Below are positions 28,343 to 37,200 of a stretch of 64,000 nucleotides of DNA, piece after piece. The notes beneath the pieces are model-generated. The model ran no database searches, was not told where the DNA came from, and was given only the letters and a program-made list of their open reading frames with translations. This stretch comes from Pantanalinema sp. GBBB05. Lineage in GTDB: Bacteria > Cyanobacteriota > Cyanobacteriia > Leptolyngbyales > Leptolyngbyaceae. Positions within the stretch are counted from its first letter, which is position 1, and each line of letters starts with the position of its first letter. A program made the position numbers and the translations under genes. The stretch lies in the NCBI GenBank assembly GCA_016743235.1, contig VRZD01000023.1:39669-103668 (forward strand). The letters are read 5' to 3'.

Positions 28343-29056
28343 GTTGCCCAAAATATCGTAGGTGTTCGAGGGTTTGCCCTGACGAGTTCGGTCTAAGCAC
28401 TCGCGCACCATACCAATAAACAGATCCTCTGGCAACAATTGCCGATCTTCAGCAAACATTGCCAACACGCATTGCAACACAAACCGCTGGGCTATTTTAG
28501 GATCAACGGCATCTCGCTGGCGGTTGGTCAGTATCGTCAGCAATTCGCCCATGCGTCCAGCGGCTTTCTCCGTCACCGCGACCAGATTGTTATTGAAAAC
28601 AGGCGCACGATCCAACTCTGGATTCATGAACGTGAATGCCCCCGCTCGTTCAGGCAACCGTTCTAACGGAACCTTTTCGATCGGTTCTTCCGACTGCTTG
28701 CGAAAGTCATAAATCCAAAACTCATCAAAATTGCACAGCATCACATAGCTGGGACACTGCAACTGCATCCAATAGGTGACGGCTTGGGCGTAGTGCTTAT
28801 TGAGATCTTCGCCCCGCTTCTTCATCTCAATCAGCAAATGCGGCTTCCAGGCAAGATCCGCAAAGCCCGTATTCCCCTTTTTGCTACCCTTTTTCACCCG
28901 TTGCTCTAGCGTTGCCCCCGCTTCGATCGCCCCTTCATGCCCAAACGCATGAAAGAAGCGATCGAGAAAGTTCTGAGACTCACCTTTCTCATCACCTTTA
29001 AGATGCTGCTGGCAATATTGGACAAACTTTTGTAGGCTAGCGGGGGTAGCTGGCAT
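28340..29056 (-). CDS. Nuclease part of the same MmeI-like enzyme, ending at an in-frame amber codon, 238 aa
   Basis: The N-terminal domain has the PD-(D/E)XK nuclease motif of MmeI-type enzymes: D67, then nine residues, then E77-M-K79 (FADLAWKPHLLIEMKKRG). A helical spacer (QRFVLQCVLAMFAEDRQLLPEDLF) follows, as in the MmeI family before the methyltransferase. The frame ends at TAG (28340-28342) after YDILGN; the next sense codons read FQEMNRPG, the expected continuation. Type IIL enzymes need all domains in one chain to cut, so the restriction function is probably lost unless the amber codon is read through. MmeI-like enzymes protect by hemimethylation without a separate methyltransferase gene, and none is present here. 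Confidence 0.85.
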   Translation of the reverse strand: MPATPASLQKFVQYCQQHLKGDEKGESQNFLDRFFHAFGHEGAIEAGATLEQRVKKGSKKGNTGFADLAWKPHLLIEMKKRGEDLNKHYAQAVTYWMQLQCPSYVMLCNFDEFWIYDFRKQSEEPIEKVPLERLPERAGAFTFMNPELDRAPVFNNNLVAVTEKAAGRMGELLTILTNRQRDAVDPKIAQRFVLQCVLAMFAEDRQLLPEDLFIGMVRECLDRTRQGKPSNTYDILGN

Positions 29057-29154
29057 GAAGGAAACTCAATGTAGGGACTGGCGAAAGAACAATCAGCAGA
29101 TACAGACTTAGAAGATTTCCAGAATAGAAATTACCGGATAATTAGTAATTTTTG

Positions 29155-29182
29155 GTAGGGGCGAACGGCCGTTCGCCCGTAC
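29155..29182. repeat. REP palindrome copy 3
   Basis: A 28-bp palindrome with one mismatched pair and the same GGCGAACGGCCGTTCGCC core as copy 2, about 100 bp upstream of the restriction-modification gene start. Confidence 0.88.
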
Positions 29183-29289
29183 AAAGGTAAAAAAATTCCT
29201 GGAAATCTCCTTAGCCTGTAGTATGCCCATCTCAACCTCCAACTTACAAACTTGAAAGCCGAAATGTCGATAGTTTTAGGCGATCGTGT

Positions 29290-29440
29290 GACTTCAACAC
29301 TCCACATTTCAGTCTTTGAACCCAAACCTTCGCCTTTTCCTTCTATCCTTCAACCTTCGACCCCTGAACTTGGAGCTTTTGCCTTTCCAATCAAGAAATG
29401 CAGCTCAGAACTCAGAACGTCGAGCAAATGCCTCAGTTTT
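29290..29440. repeat. Degenerate heptad-type repeats
   Basis: Part of the 840-bp gap 29057-29896. The words GAACCCAAAC, CTTCGACC, GAACTTGGAG and CAGAACTCAG recur at about 21-bp spacing as in the blocks at 9955 and 19385. It merges into the clean array that starts at 29469. Confidence 0.5.
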
Positions 29441-29468
29441 CCAAATGATTGTACCCAACAACATTTGT

Positions 29469-29669
29469 GCTGTCCTTACTTACGCTCAAGCCGTCCTTAC
29501 TTACGTTAAAGCTGTTCTTACTTACGTTCAAGTTGTTCTTACTTACGTTAAAGCTGTAGTTACTAACGTTAAAGCTGTCCTTACTTACGTTCAAGTGGAA
29601 GTAAGAAACGATGAAGCTGTAGTTACTTACGTTAAAGCTGTAGTTACTTACGTTAAAGCTCCAGTAAAG
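29469..29669 (+). repeat. Tandem array of nine 21-bp units encoding a seven-residue repeat
   Basis: Units start at 29469, 29490, 29511, 29532, 29553, 29574, 29595, 29616 and 29637, followed by a partial unit. The consensus is GCTGTnnTTACTTACGTTAAA with GTTCAA variants. In the open frame 29316-29876 they read AVLTYVK or AVLTYVQ; unit 7 is diverged (VEVRNDE) but keeps length and frame. I cannot support a start codon or a function for that frame, so I list the repeat alone. The rest of the gap to 29896 holds no gene I recognise. Confidence 0.85.
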
Positions 29670-29896
29670 ATCATCACTCCATTCAGCACCAATGATTGTC
29701 TGAAAGCCCTGCTGTCAAAGGAATACCCGCGATCGCCCAATTTTTCTCCTCATTATCCGTACCTACTATCAGCACAACTACGACCAGAGATAAAAATCTT
29801 CGCGGAAGAAATATCAATCATTGCGGGGTTTGCTGAACCGAAACTGAGCCGTCATTCGCCATGCTGGTTTCATTAACCTATCCGGTGACATCTACC

Positions 29897-30292
29897 ATGC
29901 CACGCAAAAAACGCACCTCTCGTACCCTCGAAAAATCCGAGCTGCGCGCCTCTGCCTATAGAGCCGTCGATCCGCGAATGGATTTTGGCGACACTCGCAC
30001 TCTAATCAACCTGACCGACCAAATTGAGCAACTGCGGACTCGACTCAACGATTACAATACTGCCCTCGCTGTGATTGATTCCTCCAAATCCGAGATTGAC
30101 GAGTTAGAAAAAAATCTGAATGATTTAACCGACAAAATGTTGCTCGGTGTCGCGTTCAAATATGGCAAAGATAGCCGCGAATACGAAATGGCAGGCGGTG
30201 TGCGTAAAAGCGAACGGATTCGTCGCAGTAGTGTCAGCCGACTAAAATCTGGTTCAGAAGAGTCAACGACCAGCCAAACTCGAACCGCTTAA
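29897..30292 (+). CDS. Small basic coiled-coil protein, cyanobacterial family of unknown function, 131 aa
   Basis: The ATG at 29897 gives MPRKKRTSRTLEKSELR, which fits what I remember of a common cyanobacterial family; an in-frame ATG 12 codons upstream is less likely. A coiled-coil segment (residues 35-80, TDQIEQLRTRLNDYNTALAV, then SEIDELEKNLNDLTDKML) is followed by the conserved GVAFKYGKDSREYEMAGGVR and a Lys/Arg/Ser tail. The basic ends suggest nucleic-acid contact, but no domain is known to me. It follows the heptad-repeat array. Family membership is recalled, not searched. Confidence 0.7.
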   Translation: MPRKKRTSRTLEKSELRASAYRAVDPRMDFGDTRTLINLTDQIEQLRTRLNDYNTALAVIDSSKSEIDELEKNLNDLTDKMLLGVAFKYGKDSREYEMAGGVRKSERIRRSSVSRLKSGSEESTTSQTRTA

Positions 30293-30354
30293 CCACCCTT
30301 TAAAACCAGCGATCGCTCCTACCTGAAGACACTTGACTTGGTAGCCGCGATCGC

Positions 30355-30687
30355 TTATTGATGCAAAATGTCGATGATTTTAGTAATCACTTCATCCAGC
30401 TTTCCTCGCTTGAGCTGACCTGCCGTCGATAAAATCAGTTGGCGATCGGCAGTAAATAAGCGATTCGGTCGAGCGTTACTGTTTTGCTTCAAACCACCCG
30501 AACTGAAATCATCGGCTGCAATCACTACAGCATACGGGTCTGTAATCACCTGGCTAGTAATCTGGCACAGAATTAAATCATCTCCCGATAACACCGCCAC
30601 AACCAAAGCTGGACGACGTTTAGCCTGGGTCAGGTCAGAAAACGGAAACGGCACAATGACAACATCTCCTTTCACAAATCCTGCCAA
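30355..30687 (-). CDS. Type II toxin, PemK/MazF family endoribonuclease, 110 aa
   Basis: MazF-like fold: KGDVVIVPFPFSDLTQAKRRPALVV at the start, LILCQITSQ in the middle and SNARPNRLFTADRQLI (the S/N-A-R-P region with active-site residues) before the C-terminal helix. The family cuts mRNA at specific short sequences and slows growth when the antitoxin is lost. The start overlaps the stop of the antitoxin gene by 16 bp, so the two are coupled. Length is normal and there is no disruption. Confidence 0.9.
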   Translation of the reverse strand: MAGFVKGDVVIVPFPFSDLTQAKRRPALVVAVLSGDDLILCQITSQVITDPYAVVIAADDFSSGGLKQNSNARPNRLFTADRQLILSTAGQLKRGKLDEVITKIIDILHQ

Positions 30688-30866
30688 GCTTCATCCTCCT
30701 CCGGTTTCAACCAATCTTTTCCTAAAGCAGCCTCACTCAAAAGACTATTCCCCAACTTTTCACTCACATGCTTCGCTTTCACAAACTGCACAAAATCAAG
30801 AATCTCTTCTAAGAGAAACTCTGGCATCTGTTCAAGCTCTTGCAATAAAGAGTCTTTTGCACTCAT
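30672..30866 (-). CDS. Antitoxin of the MazF-type pair, DUF2281-like, 64 aa
   Basis: The ATG at 30866 gives MSAKDSLLQELEQMPEFLLEEILDFVQFVK, matching the DUF2281-type antitoxin pattern (a helical LLxELExxPExLLxEVLDFxxFLK segment), and an acidic C-terminus (LKPEEDEAWQDL) that would bind the toxin. The frame is open upstream to 30944, but those residues come from the AT-rich repeat region and are not expected to be coding. It is the first gene of the toxin-antitoxin operon. Three direct repeats upstream may form its operator. Confidence 0.82.
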   Translation of the reverse strand: MSAKDSLLQELEQMPEFLLEEILDFVQFVKAKHVSEKLGNSLLSEAALGKDWLKPEEDEAWQDL

Positions 30867-30924
30867 ATACAGCCTATCCGAACTAAATTGGCGATCCGCT
30901 TTATTACTCGATAGCAGCTGTAGA

Positions 30925-31079
30925 GCAATAAAAAAGTTAAACAATTTCGTAGTCTTAAAGCACTGATTTTCCGTTTCCTCTCAGACCTACTAAAAAATAA
31001 AGTTAAACAATTCCCCCTCAGCCTTAGACTTTTTGATAGGAAATTGGATGGTTTTACAATAAAAAAGTTAAACAATTCC
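30925..31079. repeat. Three AT-rich direct repeats upstream of the toxin-antitoxin operon
   Basis: The core AAAGTTAAACAATT occurs at 30933-30946, 30999-31012 and 31064-31077, that is 65-66 bp apart, each preceded by an A/T run. They lie 60-210 bp before the antitoxin start. The rest of the 433-bp gap 30867-31299 holds the hairpin listed next and no gene. Confidence 0.8.
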
Positions 31080-31221
31080 TGAGATCCGCTCTAGCAAGTA
31101 GTTTGAAGTATCTCTTGGAAAGAAATTTGGCTTCAGTTCAGCCTTTATGACAAGGCCTACTTTCAGTTCTAGGGTTTCGCTGAAGCCGTCTCTATGTGAC
31201 CCCTACTTCTCAACAGCAAAT

Positions 31222-31270
31222 GGTCGGTAAGAACAGGACTGCTGGAAATACAGCCCCACTCTTACCGACC
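31222..31270. terminator. Long hairpin after the RTX gene
   Basis: An 11-bp stem (GGTCGGTAAGA with TCTTACCGACC) encloses a loop containing a smaller GCTG/CAGC stem. It starts 30 bp beyond the stop of the RTX gene. There is no T-tract, so termination is probable from position but not proved. Confidence 0.55.
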
Positions 31271-31299
31271 AGGTTACAGTTCTATTGGACTAGATTGAT

Positions 31300-34200
31300 T
31301 TACGCGAACATTGAAGGTTGGTAGAAGGAAGACGCAGGCAGGAACATATCCGTTGTTAAAGCGTTGGACTGTACTCCCTTCAATGACATCAACACTGAAT
31401 CATCTCCCAAGATCTTGATTGAGGTACTACCCGCATTGATCCCTGTTCCCGACTCGAATTGAAGTTGGTCATAGGTTAGCCCATCACCTAAGCCGATAAA
31501 GTCTTCGCCCAGAATAAAGTCATTGACCAGGCTAAATCCTCCCAGAGACAGCACGAAGGTATCAGCCCCCGTATTCCCCGTCAGGATATCTGTACCAGTC
31601 CCTCCGACTAAGACGTCATCACCGCTACCTCCTCGGAGAATGTCATTGCCACTTAAACCCAGCAGGATGTCGTTACCACCCTGACCATTAATCACATCAT
31701 CCGACCAATCAAACCCGCTCACTTCATTATCCAACTCATTCAAGAAGGTAACGGTATTCCCTTTCAACACCTGATTCAGGGTCCAATCCGCATCGACAAC
31801 ATCGAAACTATCTTTGATGCGATCGTCACCATCAAATTGGAATAGGAGATTGCCAACTAAACTCCCATCATCGCCATAGGTGGGTAGATTGTCTAAGTTT
31901 TCTAGGGAGAAGTGATTCAGGGTGACAGAGGTATCTGTGATGCCTTCAAAGGTAATGAGCAGGCTGGTTCCAGTTGCAAAATCGAAGTCGGTTTGGGTCA
32001 GGATCATATTTTTAGCAACTAGTCCAGTCCCTTCAAATTTCAAGATGTCAAACTCATTGACTACCTGTTCGGAAGGATGGCTACCAGGACCAACACCATC
32101 AAAATCAACGATCGTGTCATCACCCTCACCCCGCTGAATGATGAATAGATCCTGTCCTCCACCACCAACTAGTCGATCGTTCCCAGCTTGTCCTTGTAAG
32201 GTGTCATTGCCAAAACTCCCGATTAAGTAGTCATTGCCATCACCACCGCGTAAGGTATCATTGCCCAGTCCACCGTCCAGGAAATCATTGTCCCATTGTC
32301 CATTCAGGAGATCATTGCCCTGACCGCCATACAAGGTATCACTACCTTCGCCACCCCGTAACGTATCGTTGCCACTTAAGCCCCAAAGTCGATCATTACC
32401 TCCCATCCCATTAATCACATCATTGGAGTAGTCCCAGCCGTATGTCCGGTTATCCAAATTGTTTAAGAAGGTAATAAAATTGGTGCGCGCAACACGCGTT
32501 GGATTATCATCCACATCAATTACATCAAAACTATCAACGATCGTGGTCTGACCATCAAACAGAATATTTCCGATCGTGGTAGAAGCTCCGGTGCTGGTAT
32601 GGTGATTATCCAAATTGAAGACTGAGAAGTTCTGTAAGGTGACTCCCGTATTCTGGATGTCCTCAAAACTAATCACGAGGTGATCGCCATCTTGGTGGAG
32701 CACCATATTGTTAGCGGTTAACCCAGCTCCAGTGAACTTAATCGTATCCACTTCTTGAACTGTCGCTGGAGAAGGATTGCCCCCCTGACCCACACCACCA
32801 AAATCCTGGATTGTGTCTATGCCTTCATTCAAATTGATGTAGAACAGATCCTGGTTGCCACCACCGATCATGACATCATTGCCCTGTCCACCTTTGAGGG
32901 TATCGTTATCTAGACCCCCATTCATCCAGTCATTACCATCGCCGCCTTCTAAGAGATCTTGTCCTGCTTGACCAGACAAGCGATCGTCGCCAATGCCACC
33001 CCAAAGAGAATCCTGCCCGATTCCACCATCAAGATTGTCATTGCCATCGCCACCCCAAAGACGATCGTTACCAATATCACCATTTAGAACATCATTGCCT
33101 ACTTGTCCATAGAGGTCATCATCTCCACTGCCACCCTCTAGAACATCGTGCCCAGCACCACCATCCAGGGTATCGTTGTCTGCCTGACCGAATAAGGTAT
33201 CGTCGTCATCTCCGCCACTTAAGTAATCCTGCCCAGTGCCACCATCCAGGCGATCGTTGCCAGCTTGTCCCTGGAGGGTATCTGCACCCTCTCCACCGAG
33301 CAACTGGTCAGCATCAGCCCCACCATCTAGCAGGTCATTGCCAATTCCGCCATCCAAACTGTCATTACCATCACCGCCCCAGAGTTGATCATTGCCAGTA
33401 CTACCATCTAGCAAGTCGTTTCCAGCTTCTCCAGTCAAGAAATCGTTGTCTTCTCCACCGTTGAGGGTATCGTTGCCTATTCCTCCATTCAGGTAATCGT
33501 CGCCTTGATGACCATACAATTCATCATTGTCCTCGTCACCCAATAGCTTATCCTTGCCTGTATCGCCGTACAGTTTGTCCTGCCCTTGTCCACCTCGAAT
33601 GAGGTCATCACCATCGCCACCGTACAGGGAATCGTCGCCTATTTCACCAAATAGTTCGTCATTACCTAGATTTCCAAACACGTGATCATTACCATCGCCG
33701 CCCAGGACTTGATCATTGCCAGTTTCACCATAGAGGCTGTCATCTCCAGCTTGACCTGCGATGAAATCATTTCCGGCTCCACCCGTGATGGTATTCGCTT
33801 TCGCATCTCCGGTAATGGGGTCATCAAAATTAGAACCGACCACATTTTCCGAGTCGTAAATGCGATCGTAGCCTTCAGCACCACTGGCTTCATTGCGTTC
33901 CAGGTTCACGAAGATACTGCCAGAACTACGGCGGTAGCTGACGGTATCAATGCCAGTACCACCGTAGAAGATGTCATTGCCACCATTCCCGATCAGGACA
34001 TCATTACCACCTAAACCAAATAGGGTGTTATTGCGACTGTTCCCGATCAGAATATCGTCAAACTGGGAGCCAGTGATATTCTCTAGATCAATTAAGGTAT
34101 CGGTATTGCCAAATCCATCGATCGCAGTGCCAGGATTGATTGCAAAGTCAGATTCCAGATCGGTGTAGTAGTTGCTGGGGTTCGTGTCAGTGATCGCAGC

Positions 34201-37200
34201 GTTAGCGTTTGCCTGACGATCGTTCTTGTACCGCTTGGTTTCATCCAGGTTAACAATTACGCCACTGGGATCGATCAGATAACTGATTTGATCAACATCA
34301 CCACCACCGTTAATGGTATCGTTGCCCTGACCACCCATCAGGAAGTCGTTGCCAGTACCACCATTGAGAGAATCCTCGCCGTTGTTACCGTAAAGAGTAT
34401 CAAAGTCGCTGCCACCATCTAGGGTATCGTTACCGTCATTTCCTTCTAGGTAGTCTTTGCCACTACCACCAGAGATGAGATCGGTTCCCTGCTCTCCATA
34501 CAGTGCGTCATTCCCAATATTTCCTTCCAGAGTATCCTGACCGTCGCCACCATAGAGTTTATCAGTACCGTCTCCACCATCTAGGATATCATTGCCAGCA
34601 TCACCACGTATGAGGTCATTACCTTCATTTCCTTGAATAAAATCACCATCATCTCCACCGCTCAAAGTATCATCACCTAAATCGCCTTGAATATTGTCGA
34701 TACCTTGTTCTCCAGAAATTTCATCATGACCTAGATTACCAAAGAGTACATCATTACCCAACCCTCCTTGGATAACATCATTTCCACTGTCTCCATTGAC
34801 ATGGTCATCATCATCACCTCCACTAATTGAATCATTGCCTACTCCTCCGAAAAGTACATCTGAGCCAGAACCTCCAGAAATTTTGTCGTTGCCGTCTTCT
34901 CCATATAATTTATCGCTCTTACTTCCGCCATCAATACTATCTGCACCAGCGCCTCCAAAAACAAAGTTCCACCCTTCCCCACCGCGAATGGTGTCATTAC
35001 CTGAAGCTCCTTGGATAATGTCATCCCCTTCACCTCCATAAAAATCTAGGGATGCATTTGTATTAGACATTTGAATGATGGTATTCCCTTTCCCACCATT
35101 GGCAGTAATCGTATTAAACCCTGAGTATGTCTGAGTAAATCCAAGTGAGGAAACGCTAACAGAATTTGCAGGCGTTGAATAAAAATTTGGCGCAGCAGCA
35201 AAAGTATTAAATGTACTAGAAGCACTGAAGGCTTTCAATGAATTTGCTGCGATTGGCTGTGATGTCTCAGTGCCTTTAATGATTACTTCTTCGTAACGGT
35301 CGTCATTAAAGATATCACCACGCTCATTGGCTCTATCTCCAATATTGAGCATTAGATTATTATCTTCTAATGTTGCAAGATTAGGTTGACGATCTCTAGA
35401 CATGGAACTAGTATCAAACTGATATAAGGTAATTCGATCGCTTTTCCATAGCGTTTCTCTTACTTGTTGAAATTTGAAGGGGTTCCAGTATTCTGCGTAT
35501 ACTTCTGCTCCAGCAGTAAAAGTTCCTCCAATATCGAAAAGACCTAACGGGTCAGTAGTAAGAGTTGACCATAGTTCTGAACCGCGAACTTTGCCATCCT
35601 TGTTGGGATCTACCAAATCTGCCCACAAGCTTGCTTCAATTCCACCTGTAATTCCTGCACTAGCAAGATCAAACCCTCCAATACCAATTCCAACTTCCCC
35701 ACCAGCCCTGACTTCACCATCAATGGTGACCTCTGGAATTTCTCCATCACCGTTTGATGGATCTGCAACGTAAAAACCATCTAGGATGACATAAGAATTA
35801 GACAGCGCATCTTGAAAACTGTTGGAGCTGTTTGCTAGCTGTTGTAAGCCAAAGGTGTCGAATCCAAAATCAAAGTTGGCACTTGCAGTTATTTCTCCAC
35901 CAAGACTTAAATCAACCCCTGTCATGACTGGAAATTCTTGCTCTAGGGCAAAGGATGCATAGAACTCCGGCATGTCATAGGTCATCAAATCAAATGTATT
36001 GCCTGCAAACAGATCGACGATTGATTGAAATGGATTATCTAAGAATGGAAATGCGATACCACCACCCGGCAAACTTCCTAGCTGTTTCAGCCATGTGCCG
36101 TATGCAAATGAGTTTCCTTCTGGAACGTTATCATTGGAAACTGCATCAATTGGCTCTGCTGACACATCAACTGTTTGTTGGTCACCCAAAGTTTTCAATG
36201 ATCCTTGTGCTTCTACAGAATTATCCAAGCCTTTAAGAGCTTTATCTAGCTCTGTATAGAAGTTAAAATCTGGATCGAATTTGACGCTGGCTTCACTTAA
36301 ATCTAGCCTGTTGTCTGTGATTTTAATTCCAGCAACTTCAAAATCTCCCAACTCAATGGCAACTTGCCCTAGATCAGCACCTTCTAAGTCGGAGATATTA
36401 ACATCATTAATCAATTCTATTAATTTGGTGAAATTCTGTATTAATGTTGTATCCAGATTAGGATAAAAACGCTTAAGTAAATCAAAAGAATCGATTTCTC
36501 CGTTCTGATCCTCATCAAAACTCACACCTGTTAAATCTTCTAAGTCTTCTAGAAGAGTAATATCACGGTTTAGAACCTCTATAAATGGATTTAGAGGAGC
36601 TGTTATTTCCTGAATCGCATCAATAACAGGTGCAATAAATTGAGTGAATAAAGTGGAAACATCTATTTTGACATTAGAAAACTTTAAGATAGGAGTTTGA
36701 ATAACAACATCCTTTAAATTTCCAAATTCTTCACGTCCTCTTTGATTTAATGCAAAATTTGGAAAGACATTAAATGATGCTTCATTATCGAGTTTTCCTT
36801 CAATGGCGTCCCACTGGAATTCAATATCAGCTTGAATCTTAGGTAAAAATGATGGGAGATTTAATGATTCTGTCAATTTATCAAAGTTAGTTTTAACTGG
36901 TAAATTCAAGTTAATCTCTGTATCGGCTTTAACGTTTAATTCTGTGCTAGGTGAAATCCGATGATTATTATCTAAATCTTTCCAGTCAATTCTAATTTCA
37001 TTATTTACTTTGATTGAACCTGACTTACCTGAAGTTTCTCCATCAGGATTCCCAATATCTAGTTGAAGAAATCCAAGCTCTCCTTTCGCATCTAACTTTT
37101 TAACTTCTACTCCGAATGTCAGGGCTATTTCATCAGATCTATATGCTCTTGGATTAATGTAGATTTGGTCAGGTAATTCAGATCCAATATCATCTGGATC

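Noticed and set aside
29469..29669. Possible CRISPR-like array
   Set aside because: Units are 21 bp and contiguous, with no spacers between them.
33682..34014. 110-codon plus-strand ORF in the RTX gene
   Set aside because: Antisense shadow of RTX nonapeptide repeats.
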